A stretch of DNA of 64,000 bases from Aaosphaeria pasadenensis (Eukaryota > Ascomycota > Dothideomycetes > Pleosporales). The position numbers and the translations under genes are program-made. Positions 41,389 to 51,953 of the stretch are shown piece by piece. The notes below the pieces were generated by a model, which had not been told where the DNA came from, made no database searches, and saw nothing but the letters and a program-made list of their open reading frames with translations. The stretch covers positions 62,001 through 126,000 of the forward strand of contig JAKLMB010000045.1 of NCBI GenBank assembly GCA_022813625.1, read 5' to 3'. Positions within the stretch are counted from its first letter, which is position 1. Each line of letters starts with the position of its first letter.

Positions 41389-44127
41389 GATGAGTGGTGA
41401 ATATGTGCCTTTGCTGCCGATGGGCGGGGAGGAAGTCTAAATGAGCGTTGTGGGTTGACTCGCAGAGAGGGGAAAAGAAGGAGAGGAAACGAGGATCAAG
41501 GGGCGCTGGCTGTGATGCTGCGCGCGACTGATGAAGTGCGCCTCGCCGTGACAATGGATCCTTCGAAGATGGAACAAGCAACGTGTAATACACAAGAAGT
41601 TCCAGCAGCAACGGCGGCGGACAAACAAGTGTAGTTACGAGCGGCGCACAAGGAGGTGGGTGTGTCGTGGGACAGAAAGTTGCGGGTTGAAGAGATGAAG
41701 TAGAGAGAGCGGAAGGGTTCAGACAAAAAGGTCAACCAAGACCGCACAGGACGACGCTTAAATTAGCGACAGGGGTTGGTACGCGGGCGGTGGGAGGCAA
41801 AGCTGGTTGGCAACGCCCAGGCCAGATGGCAGAAGATGGACACTCGTAATAGGAGGAGAATGGATGAGGATGATGAGTAGTAACAGGTATTCCGTACTAA
41901 CTAGGAGAATTCAAGAGGAGTGGAGGGTGGATGAATCCCTAGGGAGTTCCTAGTTTGGTCTTTGGTGTGGTGGATCGCTCACAACCTCAACCATCCACTC
42001 ACCATTCTCTACTTGTACTTTCCTCCCCTAATTATTTCAACTCTGCTCATCCTACAAAAGTAAATTATCATCTACGAAAACGACCGACTAGAAACTGCGC
42101 TACTACTACTTCCGTACATGACGACAGCGTCCGATTGCAAGGATGTTCGTCCTCGTTGCTTGTGGTGACAGATGGATCCGGCCTTTGTGGACGGGAATGT
42201 GCAGCAATCTTCTGTGGTTGGTGAGATGATTGGAATACTACTACGACTGTTACTACGACTGCAACAACGAGCGACTACAACCATCTTTCCCGCGGGATGG
42301 CCCAACGTCACGCCCGTCGCGTCTCAACGGTCTGCTGTTCCTGACCTATCTGTTATCTTAACTAATTGTGGACGATGATGACGGTGAGGATGATGCAGGG
42401 TACTGCGTCTGCTTAGAACAACGTTTGCATCCGCATACCAAATACATCTCTACTTCATCTGGGGCAAGTGACAGGCCGATGCTAGCGATTCTATTATGCA
42501 TGTCTCTCTCGCTATAGGTCAGGCCTATCGGAAAGCGTTTGGAGAAAAAAGAGGGGGGGGGCCGGCAACAGTCCAAGGCGGCGCTGTGATTCTCGGATAG
42601 AGAGATTGTTAGACAGCAGCCTCTGAACGAGAATTCGGGACGGCGCAGGTCAGAACCAGTATGAAACAGATCAGCCTCGACGGCGTGGGTCGCAAAAGAT
42701 GAGGACAGTTGGATTACGCGTAACCTGGCCCGCAAAACTTGCAAGAATAAGGGCAACCTTCAGATTAGCGGAGGATTTTATGCACTACGGCACCAACCCT
42801 AAAATAGCTTCCCTGGAGCAGTTTTTTCCCCCTTCCCCTCTGGCTCTGGCACACTGGCACGGGCGGAGACACCGCCCGCGAGGGGAATGGGATGGGATGG
42901 TCGTGAACACAAGCAAGCAAAGCATTAACATGGTTCGTTTCGCAAATATCAGGATTGCCCTACGCTCCACCGAACAGGCGATTCGGCGGTTATCGTGGCC
43001 TCTTTCGTCGCACTTTGGCCGTGTCAAGATTGCTTACTGTAGAAAAGAGATTGAGGGTGGCGCCCTACTGTTGAGGATGCTAGAGGTGATGTCCTGGGGA
43101 TGGATGGGATCTCCAGGCCATTTACCGTTAGGGGTTGACACCAAAAGGGGTTGCCTCCCCGGCTGCTTTACTTATTTTTCACATCGTAAATGCAGTAATG
43201 GATCATTATCTAGGTCCCTAAGACTGATGAGAAAATAATGACCATGTCCGACCGCCTCTTGCAATCTTGCTTGCCCAGAGCATACTAAAGTAAATTGGTG
43301 AAGAGTCCAACCTACCTTTCTGAAAAAGTCCGATCTCCTCTTTCGATGCGGATCGCCACAAGGAGCACCGAGTCACGGCAACGGATGGCACAGACAGAAG
43401 AGAGAAAAAAGGATACCGTTGCCAATCAAAGTAGCCACGCTCCATCTGTACTCGTTCGTATGTGGTTGGCACTTGTAACTATACATTGCAGCAGACATTG
43501 TACGGAGTAATATTTGCCTGGTGTAATGTAGTCCCTCTCCCCGTATGCCCCTTTTCATGGATTAGGCGAGGCAACCGCTGGCATCGATGAAAGCGGAAAC
43601 AGCAGAAGCAATGTCCCGTAATAGTGGTTGTGTGTTTGTAAACTGTTGGTTGGCGGGGGTGTATCTAGGTTTGGATGTGTGTCAAGACTCAGCACAGGTG
43701 GGATGGGGTATCAGAGAGAGAGAAAAAACGATTTACTCCGATAATCAATGCTCTCCTCGTATTCATGTGCTGGTCTGGCATAGCATGGCACGTCTGAGAC
43801 TCTCTGAAGCATACCAAGGCACACATACATACACAGTACGGGTCTGGGTTGCACTTATTACTCGTAGGAGGAGTTACCTACTTCGTAACTGTACAAGCAG
43901 ATAGTGTGATAGCCTATGTCCTGTACACTAAGCGGGCGCTAGCGTTTTCGGCCTGATAAATATCATAACCAGCAATGCCCCAGCAACCCTCCCCCACCGC
44001 CTCATAAACCGCTCCCACCTCCAACACACCCCTCATTGACGCTTCTCGACGAGTCGAGTACATGCTCAATTACGCTCGCCAGACACTTAAGAGAGTTCCG
44101 AGTTTTCAAGAGCTCTTACAGGGGACA
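41389..44127. other. Large divergent intergenic region (transporter / UDP-galactopyranose mutase)
   Basis: About 2.7 kb holding both promoters. The transporter side is A/G-rich with a GA-rich stretch (41450-41740). The longest frames, 42358-42756 minus and 42699-43238 plus, overlap each other and show no family, domain or codon pattern I trust. The DNA before the mutase start (43975-44040) is C-rich. No gene seen. Confidence 0.5.
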
Positions 44128-45918
44128 ATGGGTTCTGCCAAGGAAGAAATGTGAGTTTCGCCTCTTCACCGCCTGCCGCATCTCTTCTTTGCTGTCACCA
44201 AAAGCTTGAGCTAACCTCAACTCCAGTAACGTCGACGTTCTCGTCATCGGTGCCGGTCCTACTGGTCTCGGTGCTGCGAAGAGGCTCAACCAGATCGTAT
44301 GTCGACCTCGTTTTACACCCTAGAATCGTTTGTTCGGAAGCTAATAACGGGTATAGAATGGCCCCTCATGGTTGATCGTGGACTCGAACGAGATCCCCGG
44401 TGGTTTGGCTTCGACAGATGTTACCCCAGAAGGCTTCGTAAGTCATGCCCATTCAAGTCGAACTCCTCAACTTTTCGAGTCCATAATCTAATTTGCCGTG
44501 TAGCTCTACGATGTCGGTGGCCATGTCATCTTCTCCCACTACAAGTACTTCGACGACTGCATTGACGAGGCCCTCCCCAACGAGGACGACTGGTACACCC
44601 ACCAGCGTATCTCCTACGTCCGCTGCAAAAACCTCTGGGTCCCTTACCCATTCCAGAACAACATCTCCATGTTGCCCAAGGAGGACCAGGTCAAGTGCAT
44701 TGACGGCATGATTGATGCCGCGCTTGAGGCGCGTGTGTCCAACACAAAGCCCAAGGACTTCGACGAGTGGATCATCCGAATGATGGGAACTGGTGTTGCC
44801 GACCTTTTCATGAGGCCATACAACTACAAGGTCTGGGCCGTCCCGACCACCGACGTAAGTTGCAATTCTCCATACAATCGAGTTACTTTGGCTCACATGG
44901 CAATCAGATGCAATGCGCATGGCTCGGCGAGCGTGTCGCTGCCCCCGACGTCAAGCGCGTCACCACGAACGTTATCCTCAACAAGACCGCCGGTAACTGG
45001 GGACCCAACGCCACCTTCCGTTTCCCTGCCCGCGACGGTACCGGTGGTATCTGGATCGCCGTCGCAAAGACCCTTCCTGACTCCAAGAAGCGTTTCGGCG
45101 AGAACGGCACAGTCACCAAGGTCGACGCTGACAGCAAGCGTGTGACCCTCAAGGACGGAACTGTTGTCAACTACGACAAGCTCGTCAACACAATGGCCGT
45201 CGACGCTCTCGTCGAGTCCATGGGAGACAAGCAGTTGATCAACCTCAGCAAGGGTCTCTTCTACTCCTCCACACACGTCATTGGTATTGGAATCCGAGGA
45301 GAGCGCCCGGAGCGCATTGGCGACAAGTGCTGGCTCTACTTCCCCGAGGACAACTGCCCCTTCTACCGCGCCACCATCTTCTCCAACTACTCTCCCTACA
45401 ACCAGCCTCAAAAGGACGTCAAGCTCGCCACCCAGCAGCTTGCCGATGGCTCCAAGCCCAGCTCCTCCGAGCCCAAGGAGGGCCCCTACTGGTCCATCAT
45501 GTTGGAGGTCTCCGAGTCCAGCAAGAAGCCCGTCGACCAGAAGAACCTCCTCCGCGACTCCATCCAGGGTCTCATCAACACGGAGATGATCAAGCCCGAC
45601 GACGAGATCGTCTCCACCTACCACCGCCGCTTCGACCACGGCTACCCCACCCCATCCCTGGAGCGCGAGGGCGTCCTCAAGGAGCTCCTCCCCGCCTTGC
45701 AGGCCAAGGACATCTGGTCTCGCGGCCGCTTCGGCTCCTGGCGATACGAGGTCGGCAACCAGGACCACTCCTTCATGTTGGGTGTCGAGGCCGCCGACAA
45801 CATCGTCAACGGCGCCGTCGAGCTCACCCTCAACTACCCCGACTTCGTCAACGGCCGCCAGAACACCGAGCGCCGTCTCGTTGATGGTGCCCAGGCCTTC
45901 TCCCAGGCTAAGAACTAA
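44128..45918 (+). CDS. ugmA: UDP-galactopyranose mutase
   Basis: Five exons: 44128-44150, 44227-44296, 44357-44437, 44504-44854 and 44908-45918, giving 511 aa, the size of Aspergillus UGM (510). VDVLVIGAGPTGLGAAKRLN is the FAD-binding Rossmann start; [20 protein letters not shown] holds the flavin and substrate segment, with His in the mobile His loop that fungal enzymes share. Further family marks: GTGVADLFMRPYNYKVWAVP, WGPNATFRFPARDGTGGIW and GRFGSWRYEVGNQDHSFMLG. Reaction: UDP-Galp to UDP-Galf, the precursor of galactofuranose in fungal wall glycans and glycolipids; needs reduced FAD. The exon at 44908 starts directly with Met-Gln-Cys. An upstream in-frame ATG at 44062 would add 22 residues (see findings). 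Codons are strongly C-ending, a sign of high expression. Confidence 0.96.
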
Positions 45919-46871
45919 GCCAGCCAGAGATCTTAGACGAAAGAGGGGGAAACACGGGGAAGGGAAAGGCAGGCAGGCATGGCATGGAATTACACCACAC
46001 ATCCTTTTTAGAACGCCTTGATGAAAGAGTAGAGTAGAAACATGTCTTGGGAAGCATTTTGGGAAACACACTTTGTTGATGATGCCAGGTGGATAAAACA
46101 TAAACATAAGGGTTTTTTATGACGGTTATTTTAAGTATAGTACGGGATACCACAAACGTTCCACACGTTTACGACATCAGGATGCACGAAGGGAAGGGAA
46201 GAGGAAGAGGAGGGTGCGTTGAGCGGGGAGGAAGGAGGTGGTAGCATCATAGATAGTAGATAGATAGTTAGATGATTCTTCGCTACAATTTAAAGCGTGT
46301 TTTGTCATACCTTTGTCGTCTTCTGCGTGCAGAATTGCACTTACGTGTTTTCTGTATGGGTGTGTATCTGTCTATGTCTGTCTATGTCCGTGTGCGTATA
46401 TCTGCAAGATACACTTCAACTCCTCATTTCCTATCCCCCAGTTATCTCTCTCTTCACCACATCGGCCATAGCGGTTCTTGACGTGTCCAAACATCCTATC
46501 CACCTGTAAGAATTAGATACAACAGGCATGGGTTTCATATAATCAAGCAAGCCAGTTAAACACTCGTGTACCCTGTTCTTTTTTCTTCCTTCCCCAGTAT
46601 CACGTTGGAACGACATCATTTATGAACTGTGATTAGGTCGTGGATGCATGACAAGTGCTCCCGCTATTTGGTACATCTTCACTATTGCGTTTGCTTGAGT
46701 ACTCGAGATTGAAAAGGGAAATGCACGTTTTATTCATTTTTCAAAAAGGGGGCGGGCATGTCTATGGGAGAAACCTATTTCCTTTTCCTTTTAATCATCT
46801 TCTAAAACCTTTTCAATCAAATCCTCCACCCCCCCAATGTCACAAGAGGAAGTAAGTCAAACATCCTCAAT
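45919..46871. other. Convergent intergenic region of UGM and PRO2
   Basis: The UGM 3' flank has AG-rich stretches (46185-46245) and short ATAGATAG runs. Small ORFs match nothing. Confidence 0.4.
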
Positions 46872-48398
46872 CTAAGCACTCGCCCTCTTCCCCTCCCTAA
46901 ACCTCCTCAACACCTCCCTCTCCTCCTCATCCCTCGCAACCCCCTCATCATCCTCAACCGGCAACCTCTCATGCCTCCACTTCTTCCCGCCAGCCCCATA
47001 CTCCGCACTAACCTGCGCATCGCCCACAAGCACCCACTTATAAATCGTCAGCCCGTCCAGCCCGACGGGGCCCCGGGAGTGTATCTTGTTCGTGGAGATG
47101 CCGACCTCGGTGCCGAAGCCGTAGCGCTGGCCGTCGGCCATGCGGGTCGAGGTGTTCCAGTAGACGGAGGAGGAGTCGATGGCGGAGAGGTAGCGGGTTG
47201 CGGTTGCGGCGTCGAGGGTGAGGATCGCGTCGGTGTGGTGCGAGGAGTGGGCGTTGACGTGGGCGATTGCGTCGGGGATGGTGGAGATGGTTTTGATGGC
47301 GAGGGTGAGGTCGAGGAATTCGGTGGTGTAGTCTGAGGGGGTGGAGGGCTGGAGGAGGGCTGCGAGGTGTGGGGGAAGGGAGGATTGGAGGGAGGTGAGG
47401 GAGGGGGCGTCGCAGCGGAGGGAGACGCCGTGGGAGAGGAGGGCCGTGGCGACCGCGGGGAGGTTCGTGGTGAGGGCCGGGGTGTCGACGAGGAGTTGCT
47501 CGAGGGCGTTGCAGCCGGCTGGGTAGGAGACCTTTGCGTCGACGATGATCTTGGTGGCTTTGTCGGAGGGGTAGTCGCTGAGGAGGAGCGCGGTGCAGAT
47601 GCCGTCTGCGTGGCCGAGGACGGGGATGGAGGTCGAGTCCTTCACGAACCGGACGAGTTTGTTGCCGCCTCGCGGGATGCAGAGGTCGATGTAGGTGTCC
47701 AGGGAGAGGAGTTCCTTGATGACATCGTGGGTTTGGACGAGCTGGAGGCAGTCCGAAGGGACGGAGGTGGTCGAGAGGGCCCGGGAGATGATGGAGGCTA
47801 TGGCGGCGAAGCTGTGGTTGGATTCTCGTCCTCCCTTGAGGATTGCTGCGTTTCCGGATTTGATGGCCAGCGCGGAGATGTTGGCGATGACTTCTGGGCG
47901 AGCTTCGAAGATGATGAGGAGGACGCCAATGGGACATGTGACTCTTGACAGGGTGAGGTTGTCGTCGAGGAGAGTGCGGGATGTGGTCTTGTTGACTGTG
48001 CAATTGTTAGCATCTAATATCTACAAAGCATCTTGATTGATATCATGGAGAGGAGGGGAAACCGCCCAGGTAGATTTCTGTATAAGAGCATACGTACTCG
48101 GGTCCTCCAAGTCTCGCACATCTAATATGCCCTGGAGCATGTCCTCATATTTGCCCTTCTTGCCCAAATCTAGCCTCTTGACCAAGCTTTGACTAAGCGT
48201 ACCACCCTCTGCAGCCTTGTGGGCGGCCTCGAGATCCTTTGCATTCGCAGCGAGAACCTCATCTTTGCCCTCTGCCAGTGCCTGGTGGATGGCGGTTAAT
48301 GCGGCATTGCGCTGTTCGGTGGAGAGAACGGCGAGCTCACGGGACCCCAGTCGAGCGGCCTGAGCGACCTGGAGTGGTGTTGCGTTCGTTAAAGACAT
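46872..48398 (-). CDS. PRO2: Gamma-glutamyl phosphate reductase (proline biosynthesis)
   Basis: Two exons: 48398-48098 and 47995-46872, with a 102-nt intron (GTACGT donor, GCTAAC branch, CACAG acceptor), giving 474 aa. N-terminal LQVAQAARLGSRELAVLSTE and EVLAANAKDLEAAHKAAEGG fit the family. The second exon shows SRVTCPIGVLLIIFEARPEV, KSGNAAILKGGRESNHSF, IDLCIPRGGNKLVRFVKDST, VDAKVSYPAGCNALEQLLVD with the catalytic Cys, and the NADPH-site region FGTEVGISTNKIHSRGPVGL. Reaction: gamma-glutamyl phosphate plus NADPH to glutamate semialdehyde, step 2 of proline synthesis. The C-terminal ~45 residues are charged and extend past the family core. A perfect Gcn4/CPRE box lies 137 bp upstream of the ATG. 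Confidence 0.95.
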
Positions 48399-48534
48399 CT
48401 CTCTTTTTTTTCACTTTATTTTTAACGTGTGTTTATCTCTTGCTCTTTTTTTTTCACTCACACCGGTCTGATGTAACTCAATACTGTGTGATGGTGGGGA
48501 GACACCGTATAGAGTGCGCTCGGAGGATGGCGCG

Positions 48535-48541
48535 TGACTCA
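48535..48541. promoter_or_regulatory. Gcn4/CPC1-type box (CPRE) upstream of PRO2
   Basis: TGACTCA, a perfect match to the bZIP site used by Gcn4/CpcA in general amino-acid control, 137 bp upstream of the PRO2 start. Proline-pathway genes are known targets of this control in several fungi, so a working site is likely. Confidence 0.6.
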
Positions 48542-48842
48542 ACAGAGGGTTTTTGGGACTAAATCCAATAGAATGCAGGGTCTTCTTTCGGAAGGAAGAA
48601 AAGAAGGAACGATGTCGCCCCCGGATACTCGAGGAGGATAGGTGGAGGTCGAATGACAGATTGAGTAGTTTGTTCTCTAAGAATAGCAACCCGTATAGCC
48701 AGAAGGGTAAGGAGGGTAAGAAAGGGTAGGAGAAAAAGGCAATGGAGGGGAATCCAGAAGTGGTTCGAACGGTTACATGGCAGTCAATGGTCAGCCGGCG
48801 GCAGTTCTAGGTAGTTCTAGGTAGTGTGTAGTTTAGGTGGGG

Positions 48843-48848
48843 CACGTG
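48843..48848. promoter_or_regulatory. CACGTG palindrome
   Basis: GGCACGTGAC, E-box or Cbf1-type site in the PRO2-Crh spacer. Factor unknown. Confidence 0.3.
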
Positions 48849-49697
48849 ACGTTCCCCCACCAATTCATCCGTTCCATTCATATTTTTTTTCTTTCTCCGC
48901 CAGTAGTAGTACAGTAATAGTACGTACTCGTAAGTATCTATTTGTGTACATGGTACCTATCAGTGCACCTCGTAAGTAACTATCTAGATACCCTTAGGCA
49001 TGTATTAGTGACCGACTTCTTTTGGTCGGATGATAAACCACGCAACAAATCAATAGTCCCTACCACCGAGAATATTGCGACGAGTCTCTTGTCCACGCAC
49101 TCTGAAACTCTTGTCGTCCTTGTCATTATTCTTGTCAAAAGAATAATCCTGTGAATATGTCAAATAATAAAAATTTATTGCTGAATGGAACGTCATGAGC
49201 GACGTAACCATGGCTTGTCGTTGCTCGTCTAGTTTGCGTGGCATTGGTTGAAAAATGGTGGCGGGGGGAAAGAGCGGCCCCAGCCACAATTGACCCCGAT
49301 TAGGTGGTTGGGAACTCGCTGCCTCGACCAACACGAGAGCCCACCACATGGTCAATACCCTCATCCTCGACCAATATTGTACTAACACACTTGTAGCGAC
49401 TAATAGAGATGGCTGGATGCACTCTGTTTATTAAATACCCTCCCCCGGTCTCCATTTCCAATGTTACAATCATCATCACAAAGCAATCCTCACCTCACAA
49501 TCCTACAACCAGGCAGAGCCGACCTCATCCACTCCAGTCCTCAGCTCGCCTACCTCAACCCACGCACTCGCTCACCCGTATAAGACACTGCTCACTCCCC
49601 TCTCCCTTCAGCTCTCCATTCCTCGCCTGAGCACTATACATACAATCGCCTATCCTAAATCATCTACGTCAACCACTTACCACTTTATCCTTTCAAA

Positions 49698-51126
49698 ATG
49701 CGGTCCGCCGTACGAGCTGTCGCTGCTCTTGCTTCAGCGGCACTACTTGCCGCACCCTCTCTCGCTCAAACATACACCAACTGCAACCCCACAGCACGTT
49801 CCGACTGCCCACCGGATTCCGCCCTTGGCCGTACCGTGAACATTGACTTCAGCGCCGCATCCGACAGCTTTACTCCCCAGGGAAACATCGCCTACAGTTC
49901 CGATGGTGCATCTTTCACAGTTGCCAAATCAGGTGACGCTCCCCAGGTCACCTCCAAATGGTACATCATGTTCGGTAAGGTCGAGGTCGTACTCAAGTCC
50001 GCACCAGGAGCCGGTATTGTCAGCAGCTTCGTCATGCAGTCTGACACCTTGGACGAGATCGATTGGGAGTGGCTAGGTGCCGATAATGCTCAAGTCCAAA
50101 CCAACTACTTCGGCAAGGGCCAAACCACTACCTACAACCGTGGCGCCTTCCACGCAGACCCCAACAACCAGAACGACTGGAAGACGTACACCGTCGAATG
50201 GACCGCAAACCAAATCGTCTGGTCGATCAATGGAAACGTCGTTCGAACTCTAGAGCCCGCCAATGCCGACAACCAGTACCCTCAGACCCCCATGCAAATC
50301 AAGATTGGCGCCTGGAGTGGAGGAGACTCCGCCAATGCTCCCGGAACCATCGAATGGGCTCGGGGTCCCACCGACTACTCCCAGGGTCCTTTCTCCATGC
50401 ACGTCAAGTCCTTGATGGTGGCAGACTACTCTACCGGAACCCAATACGTCTATGGCGATCAGAGCGGCACCTGGCAATCCATCAAATCCGTCGGCGGAAA
50501 GATCAACTCTGGAGGCGGCTCTCCCGTTGAGAACCCTCCCGCCATCACCTCCTCTGCCAGTGGACAGCCCATGCCCTTCAACCCCAGCGAGACCGTTGTC
50601 CGCCCCAGCGTCTACCCCTGGATCCCCGATGGTTCCAAAACTCTGTCGACGGCAGCGGCCCCTACCTATGCCAACTACCCCGGCCTTCCCAGCGGATGGA
50701 CCGTGTCGGATACAGGAAAGGTCGTTCCGCCTAGCTCGGCACCTGTCAGTAAGCCATTTTTTTTAGTTCAAGTATCTACTCAGAATCACGATGCTAACTT
50801 CATTCTAGTCGACATCCCCTCCCGCTTCATCTACGCCATCGCCTGCAGCTTCGCCTTCGGCTTCGTCTGGCGATTCTGAGTCTCATGTCTCTTCTGGCTT
50901 CCAGACCAGCTACACAGCAGCCTCAGAGTCCGGCAACTCTTTGATCACACAGGCTCCCACACAAGCTCTTCCCACTCCTAGCGCAAATGCTAACGTGGAG
51001 AACGCCGCTGTGTCCTCCTCTGTTCCACCTGCTCCCGAACGTCCAAACAGCGCACATAGCTCGCTTGCAGACAAGGGATTTGTCTTATTAGCTGCATTCA
51101 TCGGCGCCCTCCCCGTCATCTTGTAA
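49698..51126 (+). CDS. GPI-anchored Crh-family GH16 chitin/glucan transglycosidase
   Basis: Two exons: 49698-50744 and 50809-51126, giving 454 aa. Signal peptide at 1-23 (AVAALASAALLAAPSLAQ). The GH16 domain carries the Crh signature DEIDWEWLG with E120, D122 and E124 (ExDxE; nucleophile and acid/base). It includes YFGKGQTTTYNRGAFHADPN, TVEWTANQIVWSINGNVVRT and WARGPTDYSQGPF. After residue ~270 comes a Ser/Thr/Pro-rich stalk, then in exon 2 a Ser/Ala stretch and a hydrophobic tail KGFVLLAAFIGALPVIL for GPI attachment. Known role: Crh enzymes link chitin to beta-1,3/1,6-glucan in the wall. The donor used (GTCAGT at 50745) is unusual; an adjacent GTAAGC at 50749 has better consensus but shifts frame and gives a short tail (see findings). 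The branch site TGCTAAC is perfect. Confidence 0.88.
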
Positions 51127-51953
51127 AACAAAAGGTTTCGATGACACCATTTCCAGTTTCTGTATATACTGCTTTCTTGTTTTTGGGTTGGTTTACAACT
51201 CGGCATCAGCGCGGCGCTTGGCATTTGGGTATCATCTGTTTTGGTTCAGACGAGATGCTCACTAGAGAAAGTCCACGAGGACACACGCATTGACGAAGTA
51301 ATTATGAGATGAGTCGTAATGGTAGATATGGCGAGACTCACCTCTTGTGCATAATGGTATCGGAGGAATGAGTAAAATACGAAATCTATAGAATCAATCA
51401 CAATAATGAACCACATCACACACAATCTACCGTTCCACCACTATGCAAGCATGAAGACACACCTTTGCCCAGATATCTATTCAGTGGAATTAGAAACTCC
51501 CAAAGTAGTTTGAGAACACTGTTGCATGATCACGTCCCTTGTACAAAAAGGCTCACAAGGACTACTACAAGAGGAATGTCGTCCCTCCCGCCAATCAGGG
51601 TCCACGGGTGATTGGCCCAGTATGGCGGGTAGGTACCGTGAGAACGTTGGACCTGATCTCACCGCTTTACTTTCACCCAACACCAACCATCATCGACGAC
51701 ATACGGTACAGAAAAAGTAGCACAAACTTCAATTAAGAAAGAGATATCACGGCATTGGTGGCAAGAGAGCCTCGTGTCTACATGCCTTGCGCAAGCCTAC
51801 ATTCCGCCCCTCATTTGGACGACATCCACATCCAGTATCTCCCCGCGCATTCCACTTGACGCTTCCCTATAGCTAGTAGTCATTTTGACCGCCACCTGTT
51901 TTTGATATTTATTTCCCTCGAATACATGTACATTGACTTTGCCATTTTTCAAC
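51127..51953. other. Intergenic region, Crh 3' end and hexosaminidase promoter
   Basis: No gene-like frame. Nothing structured seen beyond ordinary AT-rich 3' flank near 51290-51420. Confidence 0.4.

Larger units (their letters stand above)
48399..49697. other. Divergent intergenic region of PRO2 and the Crh gene
   Basis: Holds both promoters, including TGACTCA (48535) for PRO2 and CACGTG (48843). The stretch just before the Crh start (49440-49690) is a long C-rich leader. No gene seen. Confidence 0.5.

Noticed and set aside
42358..43238. Overlapping 132-aa and 179-aa frames on opposite strands
   Set aside because: Neither shows a family, splice structure or codon bias; regarded as chance in a 2.7-kb spacer.
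44893..46107. 404-aa minus-strand open frame
   Set aside because: Antisense to UDP-galactopyranose mutase; open because the mutase codons end in C, giving Val/Gly/Leu/Glu-rich nonsense.
47038..48003. 321-aa Pro/Arg/His-rich minus-strand frame
   Set aside because: Wrong frame of PRO2 exon 2; PRO2 motifs are in the other frame.
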